A stretch of DNA of 51,861 nucleotides from Candidatus Hydrothermus pacificus (GTDB lineage: Bacteria; Hydrothermota; Hydrothermia; Hydrothermales; Hydrothermaceae), in NCBI GenBank assembly GCA_002011615.1, contig MTOH01000012.1, forward strand, positions 35,304 through 87,164, written 5' to 3'. The position numbers and the translations under genes are program-made. Under the pieces are notes generated by a model that saw only the letters and a list, made by a program, of their open reading frames with translations, did not search any database and was not told the origin of the DNA. Positions within the stretch are counted from its first letter, which is position 1. Each line of letters begins with the position of its first letter. Positions 18,351-26,822 of this stretch are shown here, piece after piece.

Positions 18351-19829
18351 TTATTTTATAAAAATAACTTTCTGTTTCCGAGTTTTTTCTTTATCTTTTA
18401 AGTTAAGGAAATATATTCCTGTTTTTGGGCTTAATCCCTTGATTTTTCTTCCATTAAGGCTGTAAACGGATAAATTTCCCCTATCTTTTAAGAAGCTAAG
18501 CCACTTTGATGTAATTGAAGGTAGTGTGAAGTCTTTAGGATGTTTGAATGAGAGTTTTTCTTTGATATCCACCATGTTGCCGTCCTCACAATCTCCATAA
18601 ATATCTGTTGAACTCCGTGAATCTTTCCATGCTACAATTGCGTAATTTGCATGAGTTGGGTCCTCTACCACAGCTGGTCTATCCGAAACTCCATAACCAC
18701 CGTCACTTACTTGAACAAAATCAGAAGCGGAAAAGTTTGAAATATCAAAAGACCAAGCATAGTAGACATCTCCGTCATTATCTGAATACACTATCATCCA
18801 CATTCCACCTGGGGTGACATCTATAGCAGGATATTCCACCACATCAGGAGGATTTATGGTGTATCTATTCCATGAAGAACCATAATTAAAGGAGTAAATT
18901 ATTTCCAAGTCCGAACCGTTTACAGCCACTATTCCAACTTCACCCGAATGTATCGCAATATCAGGATAGGATAAATTATTCCATGTGTATGTACTGCTCC
19001 AATGCGCTCCAGAACCTGAAGAAAGTCTACATTGAATTGCCTCGTATGTATTTTTGATCCAGACCGCACCAACTCTAAGGTAATTTGTTGGATCTGATGC
19101 AATCCTTGGCATCCAGTAATAATTCGCATCAGGCCAGCCCCCAACTAATGTGGTTCTATTCCAGTTCTGTCCCCCATTTTTTGTCTTATAAAATCTTATA
19201 TCACAATCGGTTGAAGTATACCTATATTGAGCAACTGCATAAAAATCATCTCCAGTTGACGATCTACAAGCAACATCAGGAGTAACCACAGGAGACTGGG
19301 CATCTAACAAGTAATAAGTTCCATTACTTAAACCTGGTATATCATGTATGAAACTGTAAGAAGAATAATAATTTGAACCAGACCTTGTATCACACACTAA
19401 CATCAATTTAGAAGAAGTGGCTGCAATTGCAGGAAAATAGATAGTATAAGTGGTGTGGTACCATCCTACACCTGAACTATATGCAAGCCTTAGTTCACTT
19501 CCGCTCCGAGAAAGTTTCCACTCTCTAACATAAACTTCCATATTAGATAAACCGGTTTCTGTGCATACATATAAATAGTTACCTGCATCTCTCACTGCTA
19601 AACCAGGATGTCCACATCCACTTTTTTCCGTTAAATTAACATCATTACCAAATTTTATAGATATAGTGTCAGATTTTATTTCAAAAAATCCAATTTGTGG
19701 GAGATCTTCAGGTAGTATAAGTACTGTATCACCATTTTCATTTATATAGTAGTTGGAAGGTTCAAATTTCAACACTTCTTGGGCATATATGAGACTTGCC
19801 CCACATACCATTAAAAACATTTTCCTCAT
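18351..19829 (-). CDS. Secreted Asp-box/sialidase-like repeat protein with C-terminal sorting-like domain
   Basis: A 492-residue protein starting with a signal peptide (MRKMFLMVCGASLIYAQ). The body contains repeated propeller-like segments with Asp-box-type motifs ('KNGGQNWNRTTL', 'YGSSWNRYTI', 'ASDPTNYLRVGAVW', 'VVEDPTHANYAIVAW'), as in BNR/sialidase-fold proteins; no sialidase arginine triad is obvious. The last 50 residues ('LSVYSLNGRKIKG', 'TGIYFLNLKD') form the C-terminal export-type module. It has a strong SD (GGAGG) and, upstream, a structured leader, a perfect sigma-54 promoter and activator-like palindromes. It is therefore probably the main target of the two-component pair encoded upstream at 20269-23614. 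Confidence 0.75.
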   Translation of the reverse strand: MRKMFLMVCGASLIYAQEVLKFEPSNYYINENGDTVLILPEDLPQIGFFEIKSDTISIKFGNDVNLTEKSGCGHPGLAVRDAGNYLYVCTETGLSNMEVYVREWKLSRSGSELRLAYSSGVGWYHTTYTIYFPAIAATSSKLMLVCDTRSGSNYYSSYSFIHDIPGLSNGTYYLLDAQSPVVTPDVACRSSTGDDFYAVAQYRYTSTDCDIRFYKTKNGGQNWNRTTLVGGWPDANYYWMPRIASDPTNYLRVGAVWIKNTYEAIQCRLSSGSGAHWSSTYTWNNLSYPDIAIHSGEVGIVAVNGSDLEIIYSFNYGSSWNRYTINPPDVVEYPAIDVTPGGMWMIVYSDNDGDVYYAWSFDISNFSASDFVQVSDGGYGVSDRPAVVEDPTHANYAIVAWKDSRSSTDIYGDCEDGNMVDIKEKLSFKHPKDFTLPSITSKWLSFLKDRGNLSVYSLNGRKIKGLSPKTGIYFLNLKDKEKTRKQKVIFIK

Positions 19830-19841
19830 TTTTCACCTCCT

Positions 19842-19898
19842 CCCACCCCTGCGCACCAAGAGGGCGGGTTTTTCTCGTTTTTCGGGTCGGTGCCACCC
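19842..19898 (-). promoter_or_regulatory. Structured, GC-rich leader with two hairpins and complementary loops
   Basis: On the minus strand hairpin 1 is GGGU-loop-ACCC wait-free stem (bases 19898-19884) with GCACC in its loop. Hairpin 2 is a 7-bp stem CCCGCCC/GGGUGGG (19868-19862 with 19848-19842) whose 13-base loop holds GGUGC (19857-19853). The loops are perfectly complementary over five bases, so a kissing interaction or pseudoknot can form. Hairpin 2 ends one base before the AGGAGG SD, so the fold could control SD access. It is a GC-rich island in AT-rich DNA. I do not recognise a known riboswitch. Confidence 0.5.
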
Positions 19899-19925
19899 AT
19901 TCATTTTCTTCATATTTATTTTATA

Positions 19926-19941
19926 TGCAAAATTTGTGCCA
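19926..19941 (-). promoter_or_regulatory. Sigma-54 (-24/-12) promoter
   Basis: The minus strand reads TGGCACAAATTTTGCA, a perfect match to the RpoN consensus TGGCAC-N5-TTGCA with GG and GC exactly placed. The predicted start is near 19915, giving a leader of about 85 bases to ATG 19829 that includes the two-hairpin element. Confidence 0.8.
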
Positions 19942-19954
19942 GAATTTTAAAATT

Positions 19955-20051
19955 ATTGAAAATCAATGAAATTTGAAAGAGAATATTTTTCAAAGTGTAA
20001 CAAAAATGTTATAATATTTTTTAAAAGTTAAATAAGTTGTTGAAAATCAAT
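19955..20051. repeat. Pair of 12-bp direct repeats, each an inverted repeat
   Basis: TTGAAAATCAAT occurs at 19956-19967 and 20040-20051, 84 bases apart. The first copy extends to ATTGA-AAA-TCAAT, a perfect palindrome; the second is GTTGA-AAA-TCAAT. They flank one of the other palindromes upstream of the sigma-54 promoter and may bind a second regulator or DNA-bending protein. Confidence 0.5.
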
Positions 20052-20100
20052 AATTTTCTTGGTGTGGCAAAAATGTTATATGTGTAATAAAAATGTTACA
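19996..20100. promoter_or_regulatory. Three copies of an 18-bp palindrome: probable upstream activator sites
   Basis: TGTAACAAAAATGTTATA (19996-20013), TGTGGCAAAAATGTTATA (20063-20080) and TGTAATAAAAATGTTACA (20083-20100) share the form TGTAACA-N4-TGTTACA. The last two start exactly 20 bases apart, close to two helical turns. Their centres are about 90, 157 and 177 bases upstream of the predicted sigma-54 start, the range used by NtrC-family activators. The adjacent regulator (20269-21612) is the obvious candidate ligand. Confidence 0.65.
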
Positions 20101-20110
20101 TATAATTTTT

Positions 20111-20230
20111 TCAATCCCTCTGTATCTTTTTCAAATTTCCTGAGTGGAGAACTTCACCAAGAAACAATCCACCTTTGTACCCTTTTAAACCCTTAGATGG
20201 GGGCTTCTCCAAGGAGAAATTGCAGAGCAT
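20111..20230 (-). other. 39-codon ORF in the gap after the regulator gene
   Basis: On the minus strand ATG (20230) to TGA (20111) encodes 39 residues with a plausible composition ('KGYKGGLFLGEVLHSGN'). There is no SD. A TTCTCC-TT-GGAGAA hairpin lies at its beginning. It may be a small gene, a remnant or chance. Otherwise the 439-base gap 19830-20268 holds the regulatory sites listed separately. Confidence 0.2.
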
Positions 20231-20268
20231 TCTTAAAGATTTTTAAAATATTCCTCTCAAAATTGTAT

Positions 20269-21612
20269 TTACTTTTTCTTTATCTCCTTTAAAAGTCTTT
20301 GCAGTTGAACCCTGTGGATTCCGAGTTTTTTTGCAGTAAGGGTTATATTTCCTCCGTTTTCTTCAAGACATTTTAATATATAATCTTTTTTGAATTCTTC
20401 AAGAGCAATTTTAAGGGGTTTTGTAACTGAAACATCATATATTTTGGTTACATTTAAATTTTCAATTGCCAGTTTTATATCGTTTACTGTTATTATATTT
20501 CCTCTTTCCTTTGTTATCACAATTTTTTCTATGATGTTTTTAAGTTCCCTTACATTTCCAGGAAAAGGATAATCTATAAGATATTTTAATGCAGATTCTG
20601 AAAATTCATAATAGGGTTTGTTATTCTCTTCGCAAAATTTTCTGAGATAATAAATTGCTATAGGTTCTATATCTTCTTTTCTTTCCCTGAGCGGGGGGAT
20701 ATTAAGTTTCAAAACATTCAACCTGTAATAGAGGTCCTCTCTGAAATTTCCTTTACTTATTTCCTTTTCTATGTTTTTATTGGTTGCTGAAATTATCCGA
20801 ATATCCACCTTTATATCTTTTTCCGCTCCTAAGGGAAATATTTCTTTATTTTCAATTGCGTCAAGGATTTTTGCCTGAAGTTCTTTCGACATTTCACATA
20901 TTTCATTTAAAAGCAATGAACCTTTATCCGCAAGTTCAAACTTTCCCTTTTTATCCCTGTGTGCACCCGTGAATGCCCCTTTTTTGAATCCGAAAAGCTC
21001 GCTTTCAAGTAAATCTTTTGGTATTGAAGCACAATTTATGTATTCAAAAGGGAAACTTCTCCTATCACTCATATAATGCAAAAGTCTTGCAACCACATCC
21101 TTACCAACTCCTGTTTCACCTGTTATCAAAACAGGTGAAGAGGATTTTGAAAAGGTTTCTATCTTTTTAATAATTTCCTTATAAATATTTGACTTTCCTA
21201 CAAAAGGGATTTCCCTTTTTATTTCCTGAGTTAATCTTTCAATTATTTTTTCTTTTTCAACTCTGTTAAGTATGTTATCGGTTACAATTCTAATTTTTTC
21301 TTTGTTTAAAGGTTTTTCCAAAAAGTCATAGGCACCGATTTTTATTGCTTTAACCGCAAGTTCCGTAGTTCCATATCCTGTGATGATGCAAACAGGTATT
21401 TTCTTTTCTTTCATTATTTCCTGCAGAAATTCCATTCCATCGCCATCGGGAAGTTTGAGGTCAAGAAAGATAAGATCAAAATTTTCTTTTTCTATTTTAT
21501 TCCTTGCACTTTTTATTGTTTCCAAAAAATCCAGGGAAAAATTTTTTTCAAGGGTTTCAAGAAAAAGATACCTTATTTTCGGTTCATCATCCACAACAAG
21601 TATTTTTTTCAT
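20269..21612 (-). CDS. NtrC-family sigma-54-dependent response regulator
   Basis: A 447-residue regulator. The receiver domain (1-115) has the acidic pair DD (8-9), phosphoacceptor Asp51 ('FLDLKLPDG') and Lys98 ('FLEKPL'). The central AAA+ domain has Walker A 'GETGVGKD' (165-172), the sigma-54-contacting 'GAFTGA' (212-217), sensor 'IISATNK' and arginine fingers in 'FREDLYYRLN'. The Walker B segment reads 'SLLLNEI', with Asn236 where Asp is usual. The C-terminus is a Fis-type helix-turn-helix ('NITLTAKKLGIHRVQLQRLL'). It begins one base after the kinase stop codon, so the pair is one operon. It probably drives the sigma-54 promoter at 19926-19941. Confidence 0.9.
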   Translation of the reverse strand: MKKILVVDDEPKIRYLFLETLEKNFSLDFLETIKSARNKIEKENFDLIFLDLKLPDGDGMEFLQEIMKEKKIPVCIITGYGTTELAVKAIKIGAYDFLEKPLNKEKIRIVTDNILNRVEKEKIIERLTQEIKREIPFVGKSNIYKEIIKKIETFSKSSSPVLITGETGVGKDVVARLLHYMSDRRSFPFEYINCASIPKDLLESELFGFKKGAFTGAHRDKKGKFELADKGSLLLNEICEMSKELQAKILDAIENKEIFPLGAEKDIKVDIRIISATNKNIEKEISKGNFREDLYYRLNVLKLNIPPLRERKEDIEPIAIYYLRKFCEENNKPYYEFSESALKYLIDYPFPGNVRELKNIIEKIVITKERGNIITVNDIKLAIENLNVTKIYDVSVTKPLKIALEEFKKDYILKCLEENGGNITLTAKKLGIHRVQLQRLLKEIKKK

Positions 21613-21613
21613 A

Positions 21614-23614
21614 TCATTTATAGAGCAATTTTATAAATACCGCTGTTCCTATTCCCTTTTTTGATTTTATCTTTATTTCACCGTTCATTTTTCCAATTAT
21701 ATACTTTGAAAAATAAAGTCCGAGTCCCATATGTTCCTCTCTTGTGGTAAAGAAAGGTTCAAAAGTTTTGTTCAAAAACTTTTCTTCAATACCCTTACCC
21801 GTGTCCTTTATTTCTATCTCAATAAATTTTTTATGGGGTTCTCTTAAAATTCTTGTGCCTACATAAATTTTTCCATTATCCGTGAATTGGACAGCATTTT
21901 CAATTATGTTTTTTATACACATTTCAAACTCGGTTCTGTTTGCCTTTATTTCAGGTAATTCTTTTTCCATTTTTATATCCCATTCTATATCTTCTTTTAT
22001 TTTCTTAAACCTTTCAACAATCTCGCTGATAATTTTGTTTATGTTTATTTTTTCTGGTTTGCTCTTATGAAGTTTTAAAAAATCGGTCAGAGAAGCGAGG
22101 GTTTCATAAATTCTTGTAATTTCTTTTGAAATTTCCTCACCAAATTTCTTTTTCTCTATTTGTAATCTCATAAAGGAAATTGAGTTTTTTACCTCGTGAA
22201 TGAACTCGTAGATTAAGTTTATTAACATTTGTTCTTTTAAGGAGGTCTTATAAGGAGGTTTTGATGTTTTCCTTGCAATTAAAAACCCTGAATAAAAGGA
22301 AAGAAATAGGAAAATAATTCCTAAAAAGGTGTATATGGGAAAAGGATTTATTCTTTTTTGCTTTTCAAAATCAAGAATTAAAAACCTTTCCTTTGTCCAT
22401 AAAGGAATTAAGTATTTCCCTTCATTTTTACAGAGTCTATAAAGAGGAAAATTATAGAAGGTAAAACTTTCGATATCTCTTTCTCCAATTTTTTCAAAAT
22501 TTAAATTCAGTATATACAATTTTCCTTCCCTCTCGGTTATTATTTCATAATTTCCGTCACCATCAAGATCTATTATCCTGCAGAGTTTGCCTGAATATTC
22601 GTTCTCTATTACTTTTATTTTTTCAAGATTCTGATTAAATACAATTATTTTATTTTTTGAAGTTGAAACTATAATTTCCTTCTTTGTGTCCCTATTTATA
22701 TCAAAAAAGGAAAATCCTGTAAAAATAAGGGGCAATTCTATTTCCTTTATAATTTTTCCTTTTTTTCCGTCCACACACACTATTTTCTTTTTTTCTCCTG
22801 ACTCTCTTGAGCCCTGTATTTCAACTGCAAATATCTTTTTATCTTTACTTATCTCTGCTCTTATATGAGAGCCGAATCCCCCGATTTCCCTTTTCCATAT
22901 TAAATTTCCGTTTAAATCAACAAGATAGAGATAAGAGGTGCAATCATTTTCATCCCTTATTAAAGCTCCATTACAGGGGGCAGATGTTGAAATCAGTATT
23001 TCATCTTTTCCATCACCATTCATATCGGTTACTTCCCAGTCATTTACTGGAGGTCCAATCCACAGTTTCCATTTAATCTTTTTTTCTTTAACATTAAAAC
23101 AGAAGATCCCTCTGGGATACATGTCAAAACCTGTGGTTATGAAGAAGATTATGTCTTTTAACTCTCTGTTTTTATAAAGAGGATAAAGTCCGTAGGGAAG
23201 AATCCCCCCATCCCACCCTTTGGGCAATACTGTATCTTTAACCTCAAAAAGTGGATATAACCAGCCCCTTGAATCCATAAGATTGTAGATGAATAAATAC
23301 AATTTATCTTTTCTTAAAGCCCAGAAGATTGCCTCATCATTTCCTGTTCCATCAATGTTTGCCATTCCAACAAAACCAGCCCTATCTCCCATTGGATTAA
23401 CCTGTGCAACGACATTACCGTTCTGTTCATAAATTATAAAACAGTCTTTATCGTGATACTTTGCTTTTCTTATAACCTCATCCTTTCCATCCCTGTTATA
23501 ATCTAAGAAAAGGGGATATGAAAGGGAAGGGAGTTCAAGAAGAGGTTTTAATTCAAATTCAGTTTTTAAAAGGAAGGAAAACAGAATAAAAATTCCTGTA
23601 AAAACACTATTCAT
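21614..23614 (-). CDS. Sensor histidine kinase with periplasmic FG-GAP/VCBS-type propeller
   Basis: A 666-residue protein. A hydrophobic N-terminus (6-16) is followed by a periplasmic sensor with FG-GAP calcium-loop repeats: 'DYNRDGKDEVI' (38-48), 'DMNGDGKDEIL' (197-207) and 'DLDGDGNYEII' (349-359), each with the D-x-D/N-x-D/N-G pattern. One membrane helix (about 426-447) leads to a HisKA-like helix with 'HEVKN' (His473), then a HATPase with N-box 'NIIENAVQF', G1 'DTGKGI' and 'HMGLGLYFSKYI'. It should phosphorylate the regulator encoded next. An extracytoplasmic propeller on a kinase suggests sensing a surface polymer or envelope state, which is inference. Confidence 0.88.
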   Translation of the reverse strand: MNSVFTGIFILFSFLLKTEFELKPLLELPSLSYPLFLDYNRDGKDEVIRKAKYHDKDCFIIYEQNGNVVAQVNPMGDRAGFVGMANIDGTGNDEAIFWALRKDKLYLFIYNLMDSRGWLYPLFEVKDTVLPKGWDGGILPYGLYPLYKNRELKDIIFFITTGFDMYPRGIFCFNVKEKKIKWKLWIGPPVNDWEVTDMNGDGKDEILISTSAPCNGALIRDENDCTSYLYLVDLNGNLIWKREIGGFGSHIRAEISKDKKIFAVEIQGSRESGEKKKIVCVDGKKGKIIKEIELPLIFTGFSFFDINRDTKKEIIVSTSKNKIIVFNQNLEKIKVIENEYSGKLCRIIDLDGDGNYEIITEREGKLYILNLNFEKIGERDIESFTFYNFPLYRLCKNEGKYLIPLWTKERFLILDFEKQKRINPFPIYTFLGIIFLFLSFYSGFLIARKTSKPPYKTSLKEQMLINLIYEFIHEVKNSISFMRLQIEKKKFGEEISKEITRIYETLASLTDFLKLHKSKPEKININKIISEIVERFKKIKEDIEWDIKMEKELPEIKANRTEFEMCIKNIIENAVQFTDNGKIYVGTRILREPHKKFIEIEIKDTGKGIEEKFLNKTFEPFFTTREEHMGLGLYFSKYIIGKMNGEIKIKSKKGIGTAVFIKLLYK

Positions 23615-23694
23615 CAGATGCTTTTACAAAATTAATTATAGTCCAAAATCCTTTTAAAAATCAAATTAAATTTGAAGAAGATTGTTTAAGAAAT

Positions 23695-23726
23695 TAAATA
23701 AAAAGGGGGCTTTAAAGCCCCCTCTT
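23695..23726 (-). terminator. Rho-independent terminator of the 23753 lipoprotein gene
   Basis: GGGGGC-TTTAAA-GCCCCC (23705-23722) is a perfect palindrome, followed on the minus strand by a T-rich run (TTTTTATTT). Confidence 0.85.
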
Positions 23727-23752
23727 TAAAAACTCCCTCAGGCAGTAATTCT

Positions 23753-24589
23753 TTACTCCACTCTGTAGGTCATGAACCAGAGGTTGGCATCTTCATAAGG
23801 GTATGCAGAATCCATTATGCATTCCCATCTCAGTGCATCAAATGCTGCATGGTAAACACCGGGTTCAAAGGGAATTCTGTAAACACCCACATAAAGACCG
23901 GGTGTTCCTGTGGGCTCCATTAGTCTTCTGTGCCATGGTCTGGGATGTAAAACAGGGATGCATGAAGGGTTATCAACTTCCATATAGACGGTTACTGTTT
24001 CACCGGGTGAAAATTTGAATACATTTTCTTTATCCTGTAAGACAAGGGGGTCTGTGATTGTTGTGTCGTATCCGCCACCCACAACCCTTATGCTCAAAAT
24101 GTTTATTGTGTTTGTATCCTGAGAGGTTGCTTCACCGTTTGAAATTTTCTTTAAGACCCAGCCTCTGTGAGGCTCATCCATACGACCTTCTCTTACAAAC
24201 AGGGCATACTTATATCCTGTATGATGAAGTGGTTTCTGGATATGTATTGCAGTATCAGGATAAAAACTCTGGATATGCAGAATTCCTTTTACATCATGAG
24301 TTACAGTAACATTTGCAGTGTCGTTATGAATGACAATATTTATATCAATCGTATGGGTATCAATTTCCCTTCCCCAGTTTACTATTCCGCCGAGTGTGTC
24401 CGGAGTACTCATGACCTGCGCTCCGCCCCAGTCTTCCATTCCATCAAATATTCCAAAGAATCCCTTATACTGACCGTTTACGAGCCCGGAGATTGCGGAC
24501 TGGTCATCAACCTCAGGGCCCTCCACCTCTTTTTTCTGACACCCTATTAATGCTATTATTACAATGGCTGTTGTGATTAATTTTTTCAT
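23753..24589 (-). CDS. Lipoprotein of unknown function
   Basis: A 278-residue protein with signal peptide and lipobox LIGC (Cys17), then a Lys/Glu-rich linker. The mature part is beta-rich with many His, Trp and Tyr ('DINIVIHNDTANVTVTHDVKG', about 80-100; 'VHHAAF'-like strands near the C-terminus) and a segment 'FSPGETVTVYMEVDNPS' typical of an Ig-like domain. No family is recognised. AAAGGAGG precedes the ATG, and a strong terminator follows, so it is a single-gene unit divergent from the 24683 gene. Confidence 0.65.
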   Translation of the reverse strand: MKKLITTAIVIIALIGCQKKEVEGPEVDDQSAISGLVNGQYKGFFGIFDGMEDWGGAQVMSTPDTLGGIVNWGREIDTHTIDINIVIHNDTANVTVTHDVKGILHIQSFYPDTAIHIQKPLHHTGYKYALFVREGRMDEPHRGWVLKKISNGEATSQDTNTINILSIRVVGGGYDTTITDPLVLQDKENVFKFSPGETVTVYMEVDNPSCIPVLHPRPWHRRLMEPTGTPGLYVGVYRIPFEPGVYHAAFDALRWECIMDSAYPYEDANLWFMTYRVE

Positions 24590-24647
24590 TTGAACCTCCT
24601 TTTTAAGATTTATACTTTTAGACTCAAAATTTTTGGGTTCGGTTCCC

Positions 24648-24676
24648 TTGACCTTTTAAAGATTTTGTTTTATAAT
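24648..24676 (+). promoter_or_regulatory. Consensus sigma-70 promoter, leaderless
   Basis: TTGACC (24648-24653), exactly 17 bases, TATAAT (24671-24676). The expected start is at about 24683, which is the first base of the GTG start codon. Confidence 0.65.
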
Positions 24677-24682
24677 TAAAAT

Positions 24683-25420
24683 GTGAAAAATATAATTTTT
24701 GTATTACTGGGTGTGTGTATTTTAAATGCTCAGTGGCAGATTGTATGGGATGAGAATTTTGAACAGGGTCTTCCCCAGAACTGGCAGGTAATTGATGGAA
24801 ATAATGATGGATACACCTGGCAGGTGGGAAACCCGGGATTTTATTACCCGCCACCTAATTATGGAACAAAGTATGCCTATTACAATGATGATGAAGCAGG
24901 ACCGTCTGCGCCTCCTGCTGATGAGACACTGATTTCACCTGCGATTTTTACAGGAGATTACGCAGATTCAATGAAATTTACCTACGGCTATGGATTTAAT
25001 ACCCTTTATTTTGACGATGTGCTTGAGGTGAAAATAAGGACATTTTCAAATGGTTCCTGGAGTAATTATGAGGTAATTGATGCAATTTATAACATGGGTA
25101 ATGGGACGGGGGTAATTGATATTTCTTCTTATATTCCATGTGATTCTGTTCAGTTTATGTTTTACTATTCTGATGATGGTGGACATAATTACGGACCCGG
25201 AGTTGACAACCTAAGGCTTGAAGGTAAAGGAGTTGGTATAAAGGAATTTGTTTACGGCGGAGAGAAAAGAAGCAGGGATATGCAACTATTTGATATAACA
25301 GGAAGAAAGATTAAAAGGTTTTTTGTAAGGGGGAAAATTTCTCCCTTTAAGGGTATTAAAAAAGGAGTTTATATTTTAAAAATTGGGGGAGAGAATTATA
25401 AAATTATTGTTTTAAGGTAG
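24683..25420 (+). CDS. Secreted jelly-roll-like protein with C-terminal sorting-like domain
   Basis: The start is GTG 24683; the ATG two bases earlier reads straight into TGA. The 245-residue product has a signal peptide (MKNIIFVLLGVCILNAQ). Its opening 'WDENFEQGLPQNWQVIDGNNDG' (about 22-43, family resemblance only) is typical of MAM/concanavalin-like domains at the start of exported proteins such as cleaved-adhesin-domain proteins. 'GPGVDNLRLEG' closes that domain near residue 180. The tail 'MQLFDITGRKIKRF' and 'GVYILKIGGENYKI' is the export-type C-terminal module. It probably binds a surface ligand or carbohydrate. The mRNA appears leaderless. Its 3' end overlaps the convergent radical SAM gene by 17 bases. 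Confidence 0.7.
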   Translation: MKNIIFVLLGVCILNAQWQIVWDENFEQGLPQNWQVIDGNNDGYTWQVGNPGFYYPPPNYGTKYAYYNDDEAGPSAPPADETLISPAIFTGDYADSMKFTYGYGFNTLYFDDVLEVKIRTFSNGSWSNYEVIDAIYNMGNGTGVIDISSYIPCDSVQFMFYYSDDGGHNYGPGVDNLRLEGKGVGIKEFVYGGEKRSRDMQLFDITGRKIKRFFVRGKISPFKGIKKGVYILKIGGENYKIIVLR

Positions 25421-26822
25421 TTTGTTTTAAAAACTCTTTAATTTCCTTATAAACATTTATTTTCCTGCCTTTTTCTCTATTCAAAACTTTCGCAAAATCC
25501 TTTATTTTTTCGTATTTTTTAAAACTTATATCATCCGGTTTATCGGGATATATTGATTTGTTTGTAAATAGGGGGTCCTTTAAATTTTTTGCTTCGAGCC
25601 ATTTTTTGTAATAGAGTGTCCCGGGAACAGGTGAAAAAAGGGCAGGGTATATTTTTACACCGTTCTGATATAAAAAGGCATAGCTCTCCACTATTTCTTC
25701 AATGCTCTGATTTTTAAGACCTATTATTACATAGGCTCCTATGTCATCAAAGCCCACCTCCCGCAAATTTTTTACTGCCCTTAAAAACACTTCCCTTGAA
25801 GATTTAAAACTCCATTCGTTTTTAAGCCTTTCATCAAAAACGCTTTCAAAACCTATTCTTATTGTTTTAAAATTTGCTTTTTTTAACTTTATTGCAATTT
25901 CTTTGCCTATTTCCCTTGCGTGAATACCGTTGGGTGTGTGAAACCTTATGTCAATTTTTTGTTTTATTATTCTTTCAAGAAGTTCTTTAAACCCTTCTTT
26001 ATGCCTGAACAAAAGGGCATCATCGTAAAAGGCGATATCCTTAATGCCCATTTTTTGATATTCTTTTATTTCCTTGAAAGCTTTTTCAACGGGGCTTCTT
26101 ACAAATCTTCCCCATAAAAGGGCTGATGCACAATATATGCAGTTAAAGGGACATCCTGTTGATGTTATAATTGCACAGGAATTTATTTTGCTGTAAAGGG
26201 TGTAATCGGGTTTTTCTTCAAGAAGTATTTTCTGGAAATCTGTCCTTTCCATTCTTACACCCGTTAAATCCTCTATTATTTCAAAAAGTTTTTCAAACTC
26301 ATAGTTTTTTATGACAAAGTCAGCACCTGAATTTTTTAGGGCATGCTCATGGCATAAACTGGCATATATTCCTCCAAGAATAATCGGGGTTTTGTTGAAG
26401 AACTCTCTTAAAACCTTTATTGTTTCAAATACCCCTGGATACCAGTAAGTCATTCCTGATGTCAGGAGAATTAAATCGGGGTTTTCTATCTCCTTTAAAT
26501 ATTTTTTAAAGAGATTTAAGGGCATTCCATATCTTCTGTAATTTCTTGGTATATGTTTAAAAATTTCTGGTTTTTGTATTATTTCTGAATAAAACTTACC
26601 TGTCCCGAATTTTCTGTCCTTTATTTTGTTTTTTCCCGAAAGGGATAAATTCTGGAGCAAAAGGGGATTTTTTCTATCGAGTAAATCAATAAAGTAAATT
26701 TTAAATCTGTATTTTTTTAAAATTCCTGCGATGTACAAAAGTCCCAGGGGTTTTATCCAGAAATCATAGGCAGAAAAATCATTAATGTATGGATTTACCA
26801 GAAGAATTTTTTTCTCATGCAT
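25404..26822 (-). CDS. B12-binding-domain radical SAM protein
   Basis: A 472-residue cytosolic enzyme. The N-terminus ('KKILLVNPYIND', 'KPLGLLYIAGILKK') is a cobalamin-binding-like Rossmann domain. The radical SAM core has the cluster motif Cys-x3-Cys-x2-Cys in 'STGCPFNCIYCAS', followed by 'DIAFYDDALLF' and 'TIRIGFESVFDERL', typical of the B12-binding radical SAM group. The substrate is unknown; members methylate or rearrange unactivated carbons. It overlaps the PlsY-like gene by eight bases, so it is the last gene of a membrane-lipid-flavoured operon (MFS, flippase-like, PlsY-like, radical SAM). A lipid modification role is a reasonable guess. Confidence 0.85.
   Translation of the reverse strand: MHEKKILLVNPYINDFSAYDFWIKPLGLLYIAGILKKYRFKIYFIDLLDRKNPLLLQNLSLSGKNKIKDRKFGTGKFYSEIIQKPEIFKHIPRNYRRYGMPLNLFKKYLKEIENPDLILLTSGMTYWYPGVFETIKVLREFFNKTPIILGGIYASLCHEHALKNSGADFVIKNYEFEKLFEIIEDLTGVRMERTDFQKILLEEKPDYTLYSKINSCAIITSTGCPFNCIYCASALLWGRFVRSPVEKAFKEIKEYQKMGIKDIAFYDDALLFRHKEGFKELLERIIKQKIDIRFHTPNGIHAREIGKEIAIKLKKANFKTIRIGFESVFDERLKNEWSFKSSREVFLRAVKNLREVGFDDIGAYVIIGLKNQSIEEIVESYAFLYQNGVKIYPALFSPVPGTLYYKKWLEAKNLKDPLFTNKSIYPDKPDDISFKKYEKIKDFAKVLNREKGRKINVYKEIKEFLKQTTLKQ

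Noticed and set aside
19842-19898. Known riboswitch (guanidine-II, c-di-GMP-I, fluoride)
   Set aside because: The required conserved loop or core bases are absent; only a two-hairpin shape is shared with guanidine-II.
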